Of a stretch of DNA of 11,531 nt, positions 1-7,562 are shown one piece after another; the first letter of the stretch is position 1, and every line of letters starts with the position of its first letter. A model generated the notes under the pieces. It was not told where the DNA came from. It did no database searches and saw only the letters and a list, made by a program, of their open reading frames with translations. This stretch comes from Sulfurovaceae bacterium (GTDB taxonomy: Bacteria; Campylobacterota; Campylobacteria; Campylobacterales; Sulfurovaceae): assembly GCA_029933395.1 (NCBI GenBank), contig JAOZOG010000055.1, forward strand, positions 1 to 11,531. The letters run 5' to 3'. Both the position numbers and the translations under genes were made by a program.

Positions 1-2447
1 GTGATATAGTCCAGGCCCACATCGGTGAGGGTTTTGAGCTTGTTGGCGATGGCGGGGATCGCTTTGAAGAATTCGGAGGCTTCACCAACACTCATTGCCA
101 GTACTTCGGCAATGTTTTTACCTTTATAATAGACTTCCAGTGTCTGGGCATTGTAGCGGGCACCGTGGCAGGCATCGCACTCCACCATCACATCAGGGAG
201 GAAGTGCATTTCGATCTTGATCTGTCCATCCCCCTGGCACTTTTCGCATCGGCCTCCTTTGACATTGAAGGAGAAGCGGCCGATCTTGTAGCCGCGCAAC
301 TCCGCCTCTTTGGTCTGGGCGAAGAGTTTGCGTATCTCATCCATCACGCCGGTATAGGTGGCAGGATTGGAGCGTGGTGTACGGCCGATCGGGCTCTGGT
401 CGAGATAGATCACCTTGTCCAGATGATCCAGTCCGATGATCTCTACACCATCTACTTTATGCACTTTGCGGGCATTGTTGAGGATCTCTCTGGCAGTGGG
501 CAGCAGGGTTTGTAAAATCAGTGAACTTTTGCCGCTGCCGCTCACACCCGTCACACAGACGAAATTGCGCAGCGGAATCTTTGCATCGAGATCGACGATA
601 TTGTTCAGCGTGACGTTTTTGATCTCCAGCCAGTCGGTCTGAGGCTTGTCGTGGCTGTAGGCGATTACCTTCTTGCCGTAGAGGTAGTCCGCCGTCAATG
701 TTTTGGCTTTTGCGAGTTTCTTGCTCTCACCGGCAAAGACGATCTCACCGCCGAAATCCCCTGCCCCCGGGCCGATATCGACGATATAGTCTGCAGCGAC
801 AATCGTCTCCTTGTCATGCTCGACGACAATGACCGAGTTGCCCTTCTCCTTGAGGGAGTTGAGGGTACGTATCAGCTTCATTGTGTCACGCTCGTGCAGC
901 CCGATACTGGGCTCATCCAGCACATACATCACACCCGTCAAACCCGAACCGATCTGAGATGCGATACGGATCCGCTGTGCTTCACCCCCGGAGATCGTCC
1001 GGGCATCACGGCTGAGTGTGATGTAGCCCAAACCAACGTCATAGAGAAAGAAGAGGCGCTCCCGGATCTCCTTGAGGATCGACTCCGCGATCGCCTGCTG
1101 CTGCTCTGTCATATGGGAGAAGTTCTGCTCCTCGGCGAAGTAGGCATAGCTCTCCTCGATAGGCAGATCAACGATATCGGCGATATTTTTCCCCTCGATT
1201 TTGACTGCCAGGCTTCTAGGGCGGAGACGGTGACCGTGGCAGGTGTCACAGATCTTTTCCGTCATATATTCGTTGACATCCTTCTCGTCACTGAACATAT
1301 CATAGGCGAACTTGACCATACCGGGCCACTCCCGCTTGAGTGCGTGACGTTTCCAGGTAAACTTCACTTCTCCCGGCGTTCCATAGAGTACCGCCTTCTT
1401 CTGATGCTCCTCCAGCTCCCCGTAGGGAATCGTGATATCGATACCGTTTTGAATACAGAAGGCATTGAGGAACTTCGTATAGTAGCTTTTATTGAAGCCG
1501 TAGAGGATCTTGATCGCACCCTTCTCGATCGTAAGTTCCGGATCGATCACCTTTTTGAGGTCGATGGCATAGCGTATCCCCAGACCATCACAGGTTGGGC
1601 AGGCGCCTTTGGGGGAGTTGAAGGAGAAGGAGACCGGCTCGAGTGGCTCGAAGCTGATCTTGCAGTCGAAGCAGGCGAGATGCTCCGAGTAGTGAATATG
1701 GGACTGTCCGACACCTACCTCTTCGGCGTTGAGTACCTCCAGCTCCACTTCGCCATAGCTCTCCTTGAGTGCTTTCTCTACATCCTGCCCGATTCTGTCC
1801 CTGCTCTCCTCTTTGATCACGACACGGTCGATCACCACCTTGATCGTATGCTTCTTGGTTTTGGAGAGTTCGATCTCTTCATCCAGGCGCACCATCACTC
1901 CGTCGATCATCGCACGGATATACCCTTTGTGGCGCAGTGACTCCAGCATATCGGCGAAAGAGCCCTTCTTCTCTTTGACCAGTGGCGCGAGGATCACCAG
2001 CTTGGTACCATTGGGGAGTTTGAGTACCTGCTCGATAATATCACTGGCACTCATCGAAGAGATCGGTTTGCCGCATTGGTGACAATACTGCCTGCCGATA
2101 CGGGCGAAAAGAAGCCGGAGATAATCATAGATCTCCGTAATCGTACCCACTGTCGAGCGGGGGTTTTTGGAAGTCGTCTTCTGGTCGATGGCGATCGCCG
2201 GTGTCAAACCGTCGATCTTGTCCACCTCCGGTTTGCCGATCTTGCCCAGAAACTGTCTTGCGTAGCTCGAAAGTGATTCGATATAGCGCCGCTGTCCCTC
2301 GGCGTAGAGTGTCGAGAAGGCCAGTGTGCTCTTGCCGCTCCCGCTGATCCCAGTGAAGACGACCAGTTTGTTCTTCGGGATTGTCAAGTCGATATTTTTT
2401 AGATTGTTTTCCCGTGCACCAAAAACCTGTATCACATCTTTTTTCAT
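1..2447 (-). CDS. uvrA: UvrABC system protein A (excinuclease ATPase), 3' end outside window
   Basis: UvrA is the damage-sensing ATPase of nucleotide excision repair; it loads UvrB onto lesions in the cytoplasm. The frame reads from ATG at 2447 to the left edge, giving 815 codons of a protein that is usually about 940. Visible in order: Walker A GISGSGKS at residues 33-40; zinc pairs CFDC (259-262) and CPTC (283-286); the first ABC signature ISGGEAQRIRIA (from 485); a second Walker A GVSGSGKSSL (from 634); and the second zinc module, Cys 734, 737, 757 and 760, around IEMHFLPDV. All these motifs lie in one frame, so I see no frameshift. The part beyond the edge should hold the second ABC signature and Walker B. 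It starts 8 bp after the stop of the upstream TauE-like gene, so the two are probably co-transcribed. No LexA-type box was recognised. Confidence 0.97.
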   Translation of the reverse strand, partial: MKKDVIQVFGARENNLKNIDLTIPKNKLVVFTGISGSGKSTLAFSTLYAEGQRRYIESLSSYARQFLGKIGKPEVDKIDGLTPAIAIDQKTTSKNPRSTVGTITEIYDYLRLLFARIGRQYCHQCGKPISSMSASDIIEQVLKLPNGTKLVILAPLVKEKKGSFADMLESLRHKGYIRAMIDGVMVRLDEEIELSKTKKHTIKVVIDRVVIKEESRDRIGQDVEKALKESYGEVELEVLNAEEVGVGQSHIHYSEHLACFDCKISFEPLEPVSFSFNSPKGACPTCDGLGIRYAIDLKKVIDPELTIEKGAIKILYGFNKSYYTKFLNAFCIQNGIDITIPYGELEEHQKKAVLYGTPGEVKFTWKRHALKREWPGMVKFAYDMFSDEKDVNEYMTEKICDTCHGHRLRPRSLAVKIEGKNIADIVDLPIEESYAYFAEEQNFSHMTEQQQAIAESILKEIRERLFFLYDVGLGYITLSRDARTISGGEAQRIRIASQIGSGLTGVMYVLDEPSIGLHERDTMKLIRTLNSLKEKGNSVIVVEHDKETIVAADYIVDIGPGAGDFGGEIVFAGESKKLAKAKTLTADYLYGKKVIAYSHDKPQTDWLEIKNVTLNNIVDLDAKIPLRNFVCVTGVSGSGKSSLILQTLLPTAREILNNARKVHKVDGVEIIGLDHLDKVIYLDQSPIGRTPRSNPATYTGVMDEIRKLFAQTKEAELRGYKIGRFSFNVKGGRCEKCQGDGQIKIEMHFLPDVMVECDACHGARYNAQTLEVYYKGKNIAEVLAMSVGEASEFFKAIPAIANKLKTLTDVGLDYI

Positions 2448-2455
2448 TCTTGAGG

Positions 2456-3202
2456 CTATCCTTGTTGAAACATTTTGTAGGCCATGATGGCCAGTATGAA
2501 GAGATACATTCCCACGATGAATCCCTTGTGCTTTTTGGCGTGAACTTTATCTTTGAGCCAGACACCGAGATAGACTCCCAGCAGAGAGGCGACACCGATG
2601 ATCAAACCGCTTCTGATATCCAGCTCTCCATGCATCAGTCGTCCCAGGAAGCCGGCCACTGAAGAGAAGACGACAAAAAAGAGCCCGGCACTGACCGCTT
2701 TTTTGATCGGATAGTGCAAAAACCCTGAAAGCAGAGGAATCAGAATGATCGCGCCCCCCACACCGATACTGATCGCGATGATGCCGATACCGATACCAAT
2801 GACAAAAAGCAACCATTTCGGCAGTGTCTTATTCTGGGCATCTTCATGAATCTCCGGCGCCATCAACAGTCGATAGAGTGCAAAAAGAACAAAGAAGATA
2901 AAAGTGTACTGCAGAACACTATCGGGGATACTCTCGGTAATATAGCCACTGATGTAGCCACCGACAAATCCACCCAGGCCGACAAAAATCCCCTCACCCA
3001 GCTCCAGCGTACCCTTTCTGAAATTCAGATAGGAGCCATAGATCGAGCTGAAAACCATCTGCATGATCGAGATCCCCACCGCCACCTTCATCTCGTAGCC
3101 CATCAGCAGCAAAAGCGGAACCAATACGGTACCACCTCCTATTCCAAAAAAGCCGGAGAGCGCTCCGATGCCCAATCCTATCGCTGCCAAGAGTAGTTCC
3201 AT
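2456..3202 (-). CDS. TauE/SafE-family (sulfite exporter-like) membrane permease
   Basis: This 248-residue, strongly hydrophobic protein is predicted to sit in the inner membrane. Two related Gly-rich motifs show the internal duplication typical of TauE/SafE (DUF81) proteins: GFFGIGGGTVLVPLL at residues 17-31 and SIGVGGAIILIPLL at 145-158. Seven or eight hydrophobic segments can be seen, split by a polar linker around 115-130 (APEIHEDAQNKTLPK). Family members are linked to export or uptake of small sulfur or organic anions such as sulfite, sulfoacetate or taurine products, but the substrate cannot be read from sequence. Sulfite or another sulfur oxyanion is plausible in a sulfur-oxidising Campylobacterota member; this is inference. 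The ATG at 3202 has AAAGGA five bases upstream, and an extended -10 box lies about 45 bp upstream. It precedes uvrA by 8 bp. Confidence 0.88.
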   Translation of the reverse strand: MELLLAAIGLGIGALSGFFGIGGGTVLVPLLLLMGYEMKVAVGISIMQMVFSSIYGSYLNFRKGTLELGEGIFVGLGGFVGGYISGYITESIPDSVLQYTFIFFVLFALYRLLMAPEIHEDAQNKTLPKWLLFVIGIGIGIIAISIGVGGAIILIPLLSGFLHYPIKKAVSAGLFFVVFSSVAGFLGRLMHGELDIRSGLIIGVASLLGVYLGVWLKDKVHAKKHKGFIVGMYLFILAIMAYKMFQQG

Positions 3203-3245
3203 ATTTTTCCTTTTACATAATCCGGGGGATCAAAACAAGCGGATG

Positions 3246-3254
3246 ATTATACCA
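3246..3254 (-). promoter_or_regulatory. Extended -10 promoter for the TauE-like gene and uvrA
   Basis: The minus strand reads TGGTATAAT, a perfect TATAAT with the TGn extension. A TTGACC lies at 3277-3272, but 20 bp upstream, which is too far for an ideal -35, so the extended -10 probably carries recognition. Transcription would begin near 3239-3240 and leave a leader of about 37 nt before the ATG at 3202. The box lies just after the dus stop codon, which suggests that the TauE-uvrA pair has its own promoter. Confidence 0.6.
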
Positions 3255-3273
3255 TATTGCCGGGTCTGCGGGG

Positions 3274-4218
3274 TCAATGCCGTGGCTGGGAGAAAAATAG
3301 CTCCACGGCCTCTCTCATCTCATCGGGCCTGTCGATGCCATTCACCAGATGCCTGAAGGCTGAGGCACCCTGATAGCCGGCTTTGGAGTAGGTGTGCAGA
3401 TGTTTACGAAAAAGAATGACACCATACGCACCATAGTGCTCGATCATCTGATCGAAGTGCTCCAGTACGACGCTTTTGACCAGTTCACTCTCAAGTTCGG
3501 AACTCCCCTCTTTCATCTGGTGGAAGATCCATGGTTTCCCGACGGCAGCACGCCCCACCATCACGCCATCGGCTCCGGTGTATTCCAGAACCCATCGGGC
3601 CTTTTCCGCCGAATCGATATCGCCATTGGCAATGACAGGAATGGAGAGCACTTCCTTGATCTCCCTGATCGCATCGTAGTCGACCGGCGCCTTGAACTTA
3701 CCCGATCGTGTCCGGCCATGCACGGCGATAAAATCAGCCCCGCTCTCCTGGCAGACCCTGGCGATCTCCAGATGGTTTTTACTCTCAAATCCCAAACGAA
3801 TTTTGACTGAGGTATAGGGCTTATTGGATGTTTTTTTGATCGTTTCGATTGTTCTGCCCATCTTTGGCAGATCCGTCAACAGTGCACTGCCCGAGAGGTT
3901 GTTGACCACTTTGGGGACAGGACAGCCGCAGTTGAGGTCGATACAGTCGATCCCCTCCTGCTCATTGAGAAGTTCCACTGCCCTGCGGACCACCTCCTGA
4001 TCCGAACCGGCGATCTGTACCGAATAGGGGTCTTCCAGAGGGCTCTTTGCAAGCATCTTGAGTGTCTTGGCACTCTGATAAGCCAGGGCATTGGAGCTGA
4101 GCATTTCACTCACCGTCAGATCGGCACCGAATTTCTTGACAACGGAACGAAAAGGGAGGTCTGTGAAGCCCGCCAGCGGGGCTAACACATAGAGGGGTGC
4201 GGAGAAATCAATTTTCAT
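3274..4218 (-). CDS. dus: tRNA-dihydrouridine synthase (DusB-like)
   Basis: This FMN enzyme reduces specific uridines in tRNA to dihydrouridine using NAD(P)H. Numbering from the ATG at 4218 (314 aa): the FMN-binding start APLAGFTDLPFR is at 13-24; LTVSEM is at 34-39; the catalytic loop NCGCPVPKV has the general-acid cysteine at 99 (pattern N-x-G-C-P); VKIRLG has Lys139; HGRT is at 168-171; NGDI is at 198-201; and the phosphate-binding VMVGRAAVGKPW is at 219-230. An in-frame ATG at 4254 would add 12 residues (MSKEWSAPTQSA) and deepen the overlap with the upstream gene to 47 bp. The inner ATG fits the usual DusB N-terminus and overlaps by only 11 bp, so I prefer it, although neither has a convincing Shine-Dalgarno. 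Translation is probably coupled to the upstream gene. The product is secure; the exact start is not. Confidence 0.93.
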   Translation of the reverse strand: MKIDFSAPLYVLAPLAGFTDLPFRSVVKKFGADLTVSEMLSSNALAYQSAKTLKMLAKSPLEDPYSVQIAGSDQEVVRRAVELLNEQEGIDCIDLNCGCPVPKVVNNLSGSALLTDLPKMGRTIETIKKTSNKPYTSVKIRLGFESKNHLEIARVCQESGADFIAVHGRTRSGKFKAPVDYDAIREIKEVLSIPVIANGDIDSAEKARWVLEYTGADGVMVGRAAVGKPWIFHQMKEGSSELESELVKSVVLEHFDQMIEHYGAYGVILFRKHLHTYSKAGYQGASAFRHLVNGIDRPDEMREAVELFFSQPRH

Positions 4219-5248
4219 TGCAGACTGCGTAGGAGCTGACCATTCCTTCGACATTGTATTTGTTGTTCATCTTCTTGAGCGTATAGAGTGCACGGAATCG
4301 GACAAACTCTTTCTCGCCATGTTCACTCAGGAACTCTTCGACTTTGTCGAGCATCTCATATTCGAAAAGAATATAGAGATAGGCCTGGGAGGCGTTTTCA
4401 TCCTGCTTCTGGAAGGATTTGAACATTGCCAGGTTGGTGTCCGGGGCGAACTTCTTGACACAGAGTCTGGCCAGATGCATATACTCTTTGCAGCCGAAAG
4501 GGAGTTCGGCAATAAAAGATTTGATCATCTCTTCACTCATACCGATATCCTCTTTGCCCTCTACCGCCCTCTCGAGCATCACGAAGAAGTTTTCCACATC
4601 GAATATCTTCACATATTTTTTCGCCTTGAAGAACGTCTCATTTTTGGCAAAGAGTTTCAACGCTTTCGCTACGGCATCTTTGCTGTAAGTCGCTGAAGAC
4701 TGCAGGACCTCTTCGACAAACTTCTGATCTTTGTCCAGCCTGTTAAGGGTATTCTTGATAAAGATCGGGTTCTCTTTTGAGAGCTTCTTCGCCAACTTCT
4801 TCTCTTTGAGATCGACATACTCGCCTCTCTCGATATCCTTGACCAGCGCAATGGTATTCGTAATCCTCTCTGAGACACCTTCGACCGTGCCTTTTACTTC
4901 AAGGATGGACCTGGAGAGAAGCTTCGCTCTGTTTCTGATATCTTTGGTAAGGTACTTATGCTCCCTGGGCTCTTTGAGAAGTGACCAGTAGAGTGCATCT
5001 TCGAGTGTCTGGGCATCCTTGATCCACTTCTTTCTGGTAAAGTAGGCAAGTGTACCGTAGTACATCATATGGATCAAAGTAAAGACAAGGAGAATCACCA
5101 TAGGTAAAATAATCCAACCTGCAATAGGCAGATTGACATCGATACCGAGGATTTTGTGGACATGGTTTCCAAGATGGAGTGAGTGAACATATGCCCCGGT
5201 GAGTCCTGTCAAAATCAGGGCAAAAACGAAGTAAAGACCGATTCGCAT
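4208..5248 (-). CDS. Uncharacterised two-TM inner-membrane protein with long helical cytoplasmic region
   Basis: I do not recognise a named family. The 346-residue product starts at an ATG with AAGGA upstream. Residues 3-22 and 44-69 are hydrophobic, with a short segment between them (HSLHLGNHVHKILGIDVNL) probably periplasmic. The rest, from TRKKWIKDAQ at 71 on, is charged and almost wholly helical (KDIRNRAKLLSRS, LKEKKLAKKLSKEN, and so on) with no enzymatic motif I can name. Three cysteines (253, 263, 343) do not form a metal motif. The gene lies between dksA (15-bp gap) and dus (overlap); from memory C. jejuni has a membrane-protein gene (Cj0124c) in the same place, so it is probably a conserved Campylobacterota protein. 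The context of RNA modification and stringent response suggests no specific role. Function unknown. Confidence 0.88.
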   Translation of the reverse strand: MRIGLYFVFALILTGLTGAYVHSLHLGNHVHKILGIDVNLPIAGWIILPMVILLVFTLIHMMYYGTLAYFTRKKWIKDAQTLEDALYWSLLKEPREHKYLTKDIRNRAKLLSRSILEVKGTVEGVSERITNTIALVKDIERGEYVDLKEKKLAKKLSKENPIFIKNTLNRLDKDQKFVEEVLQSSATYSKDAVAKALKLFAKNETFFKAKKYVKIFDVENFFVMLERAVEGKEDIGMSEEMIKSFIAELPFGCKEYMHLARLCVKKFAPDTNLAMFKSFQKQDENASQAYLYILFEYEMLDKVEEFLSEHGEKEFVRFRALYTLKKMNNKYNVEGMVSSYAVCNEN

Positions 5249-5263
5249 TACGCTTCCTTTTAG

Positions 5264-5620
5264 TTAATTATGCTCTTTTTCAGTTATCTCTCGACAAGTG
5301 ATACAAAAACGTGCGAACGGCTTTACCTTCAATCTTTCGATCCCTATAGGCTCTTCGCACATTTCACAGATACCGTATGTTCCTAGTTTAATTTTATCCA
5401 AAGCAAGATCAATTTCTGCTAATTCTTTGCGCTGCTGCTCCAATATCGCGCTATCGATAGCAGTTCTTGCAGAAACCGAAGCATGGTCTCCTTCATCTTT
5501 CAGCTCAAGACTTCTCATTGCATTCAGTTCAAGGCTCGTACCGCTGAGATTCTTCTCTATCTGTACTTTTCTCTTCTTGAGTTGTTTTTCAAATTCTTCT
5601 ATCTCTGTCTTGGTAAGCAT
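5264..5620 (-). CDS. dksA: DksA/TraR-family zinc-finger transcription factor
   Basis: DksA-type proteins enter the RNA polymerase secondary channel and, with ppGpp, adjust rRNA and amino-acid promoters. This 118-residue protein is shorter than E. coli DksA (151) and lacks much of the N-terminal region, as in other Campylobacterota. Residues 1-75 are predicted to form the coiled coil, whose tip carries D42-E-G-D45-H-A47, matching the D-x-x-D-x-A active tip. A four-cysteine zinc finger follows: C85-x2-C88 and C106-x2-C109 with 17 residues between, around the conserved GTYGICEMC and IGIERL segments. The ATG at 5620 has AGGA upstream. It is 18 bp downstream of rlmH and 15 bp upstream of the unknown membrane gene. 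The tip acidic pair suggests an active DksA rather than an inert TraR relative; this is inferred by alignment from memory. Confidence 0.92.
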   Translation of the reverse strand: MLTKTEIEEFEKQLKKRKVQIEKNLSGTSLELNAMRSLELKDEGDHASVSARTAIDSAILEQQRKELAEIDLALDKIKLGTYGICEMCEEPIGIERLKVKPFARFCITCREITEKEHN

Positions 5621-5638
5621 GGTATCTTTTCCTAATTT

Positions 5639-6103
5639 TTATTTGTGGTATGGGTGATTATGATTGATCGCCAGACCCCTGAAGATCTGCTCCGTCAGCA
5701 CCACTTTCACCAGTTTATGTGAAAGTGTAATTCTACCAAATGATATTGCTCTATTACATTGTGTTAAAAAATCCTCTTCAAGCCCGTATGCACCGCCAAT
5801 AAAAAAGTTCACGACGGCTCTATCCTTAAGGAGTTTGGCGAATTCGAAACTGTCAACTTCCGCAGAGGAGGGATCAAGGGCGACGGAGTAATTACCGCTT
5901 CCGACATATTTCCCAAATGCCCTGCTGTAGCTTCTTTTTGCCGCATCAGGCGAAATATCCTGGGCTTTTGCGATCTCCTTGTCAAAAAGCTCGATCACAT
6001 TTACTTGAGCATAGGGTTTCGCCATTTTGCAAAAATGCTCAATCAAAGGTGCATAGAGTTGGTCTTTTCCTTTTTTGTCGATGATGATGACATTGATTTT
6101 CAT
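5639..6103 (-). CDS. rlmH: 23S rRNA (pseudouridine-1915-N3) methyltransferase
   Basis: RlmH is a small SPOUT methyltransferase that methylates pseudouridine 1915 in helix 69 of 23S rRNA, using SAM on assembled 70S ribosomes. The 154-residue length is normal for the family. The knotted SAM site shows FIGGAYG at 101-107, LSHKLVKVVLTEQIFRG at 127-143 and the C-terminal HPYHK at 150-154, matching the family's LEQ-YR and PYH ending. The ATG at 6103 is preceded by GAAGGAAGAGG, a strong ribosome-binding site. It is the first gene of the leftward rlmH-dksA-membrane protein-dus cluster. In several relatives accD precedes it (recalled); here a divergent spacer and gltX do. Confidence 0.95.
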   Translation of the reverse strand: MKINVIIIDKKGKDQLYAPLIEHFCKMAKPYAQVNVIELFDKEIAKAQDISPDAAKRSYSRAFGKYVGSGNYSVALDPSSAEVDSFEFAKLLKDRAVVNFFIGGAYGLEEDFLTQCNRAISFGRITLSHKLVKVVLTEQIFRGLAINHNHPYHK

Positions 6104-6254
6104 CCTCTTCCTTCATAACTATCTATTTGCCTGGAATAGTAGCGAAATCTGCCTATCCTTACCCATATATTCAATCAAAATATCTACTTCGAAAACCGGT
6201 CCTCATTTTCAGAAAAATACCTTATAATACAGCCACAAAGATAACGGAGCGGAA
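6104..6254. promoter_or_regulatory. Divergent spacer between rlmH and gltX
   Basis: This 151-bp AT-rich spacer separates the two divergent transcription units and must hold both promoters. The rightward -10 for gltX is clear and listed separately. For the leftward rlmH unit I see only weak candidates, such as TACTAT about 35 bp upstream of the ATG, with no good -35. I see no riboswitch or T-box-like structure and no strong inverted repeat. Confidence 0.5.
6223..6228 (+). promoter_or_regulatory. -10 box of the gltX-yggT-slt promoter
   Basis: There is a perfect TATAAT 26 bp before the gltX ATG. The expected -35 position (about 6200-6205) reads TCCTCA and does not match TTGACA, which is normal for Campylobacterota housekeeping promoters, where the -35 is often weak. 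A ribosome-binding site CGGAG at 6245-6249 follows at good spacing from the ATG at 6255. The leader would be short, about 20 nt. Confidence 0.6.
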
Positions 6255-7562
6255 ATGTTACGATTTGCACCCTCCCCGACCGGGGATATGCACATAGGAG
6301 ACCTGCGTGTCGCCCTTCTCAACTATATCGTCGCCAAGCAGAGAGACGTACAGTTTATCGTGCGGATCGAAGATGGAGACAAGGCGCGCAATATCGAAGG
6401 CAAAGATACCGAAATACTGCAGATACTCGAAAAATTCGCTCTGCCGCACCACCATGTGTTTCACCAGAGTGAAAATCTGCATATTCACCAGACACTGGCA
6501 ATCCGTCTGCTCGAAGAGAAAAAAGCCTTTGTCTGCACCTGCACACCCGAACAGATCGAAGCGGACCGGAAAGAGGCAGAAAAGAACGGAGTCCCCTATC
6601 ACTACAGCGGACGATGTGAAAGTTTGCCGAGCGGAGAACTCGACAGACTACGGGAAGAGAAGATACCTTTCGTAATACGCATCAAAAAACCGGAGTCCCC
6701 CATCCTTTTTGACGATATCATTATGGGAGAGATCGAAGCTGATCCACGGGAGGTGGACAGCTTTGTGATTCTCAGGACAGATGGCACTCCCACCTACAAC
6801 TTCGCCTGTGCCTGCGACGACATGCTGACAGGAGTCAATATGATCATTCGCAGCGACAAGCATCTCGGCGATACCCCCAGACAGATCCACGCCAAACAAC
6901 TTCTGGGCTACGACACAGAGACCGGCTATGCGCATCTACCCGCCCTGCTCGACAAAGAGGGAAAGAGGATAGATGAGCAGGATAGTACCGGCTTGGTCAA
7001 ATGGCTCTTCGCCGAAGGCTTTATCCCTGATGCTATCATCAACTATCTGCTGCTTCTGGGTCACGAAACACCGGTAGAGATCTTCACGCTTCCCGATGCT
7101 CTCGAGTGGTTCAATCTCGAATCGATCTCCAAAATTCCTGCACAGTTCGATCTCGATACGCTGCGCCGTCTCAACCGTGAACATCTGAAAAAAATGGATG
7201 ACAAAAAACTCTCTACACTCTTTGGTTTTGCCGATCCCGATATCGGAAAACTGGCAAAAGTCTACCTGGAAGAAGCAAGCACCATCAATGAACTTGAAAC
7301 AAAGATCAAAGCAATCTTTACCCCGAAAAATTTCGATGGGGAGTGGGGAGAACAGATGAAGATACTCGAAAAACTTATCCTGACATCTCCCCCGATAGAG
7401 ACTTTTGATGCTTTCAAGAATCACCTGATACATGAAAGCGGGCTCGAAGGTGAAAATCTCCTCAAGCCGCTTCAGATACTTCTCACCGGTGCCGATCACG
7501 GCCCCGAACTGGGTAAACTCTACCCCTATATCAAATCCTATCTTTTGGAGGTTGCCTCATGA
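6255..7562 (+). CDS. gltX: Glutamyl-tRNA synthetase paralogue (GluRS2-like) with degenerate active-site motifs
   Basis: The class I glutamyl-tRNA synthetase fold is clear across all 435 residues. In H. pylori the relative of this type (GluRS2) charges tRNA-Gln with glutamate for later amidation by GatCAB. Seen here: RFAPSPTG at 3-10; HIGD at 13-16 (HIGH-type); a zinc knuckle C94-x-C96-x24-C121 with Tyr117; TPTYNF at 178-183, with Tyr181 and Asn182 for glutamate and adenylate binding; and an anticodon-domain ending LTGADHGPEL. Odd points: RIEDTD is RIEDGD (37-42), RGEDH is RSDKH (199-203) followed by LGDTP in place of xSNTP, and the KMSKS loop is replaced by K237-R-I-D-E-Q-D243, with Glu where the catalytic lysine belongs. 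The frame is otherwise intact and of normal length. It overlaps yggT by 4 bp (ATGA). The fold is secure; activity is doubtful. Confidence 0.9.
   Translation: MLRFAPSPTGDMHIGDLRVALLNYIVAKQRDVQFIVRIEDGDKARNIEGKDTEILQILEKFALPHHHVFHQSENLHIHQTLAIRLLEEKKAFVCTCTPEQIEADRKEAEKNGVPYHYSGRCESLPSGELDRLREEKIPFVIRIKKPESPILFDDIIMGEIEADPREVDSFVILRTDGTPTYNFACACDDMLTGVNMIIRSDKHLGDTPRQIHAKQLLGYDTETGYAHLPALLDKEGKRIDEQDSTGLVKWLFAEGFIPDAIINYLLLLGHETPVEIFTLPDALEWFNLESISKIPAQFDLDTLRRLNREHLKKMDDKKLSTLFGFADPDIGKLAKVYLEEASTINELETKIKAIFTPKNFDGEWGEQMKILEKLILTSPPIETFDAFKNHLIHESGLEGENLLKPLQILLTGADHGPELGKLYPYIKSYLLEVAS

Noticed and set aside
651..1940. Plus-strand open frame of 429 codons
   Set aside because: It is the complement of uvrA, whose minus-strand frame carries Walker, ABC-signature and zinc motifs throughout. 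The plus frame has no recognisable domain and no ribosome-binding site.
4219..4254. Twelve-residue N-terminal extension of Dus
   Set aside because: It would lie wholly within the upstream gene's coding end, has no Shine-Dalgarno and does not resemble the family N-terminus. Not fully excluded.
6160..6185. Short AT-rich inverted repeat (ATATT/AATAT) in the rlmH-gltX spacer
   Set aside because: Stem of only five A/T pairs in an AT-rich region; expected by chance.
6936..7499. Minus-strand open frame of 187 codons opposite gltX
   Set aside because: It is a shadow of gltX, with no domain, promoter or ribosome-binding site of its own.
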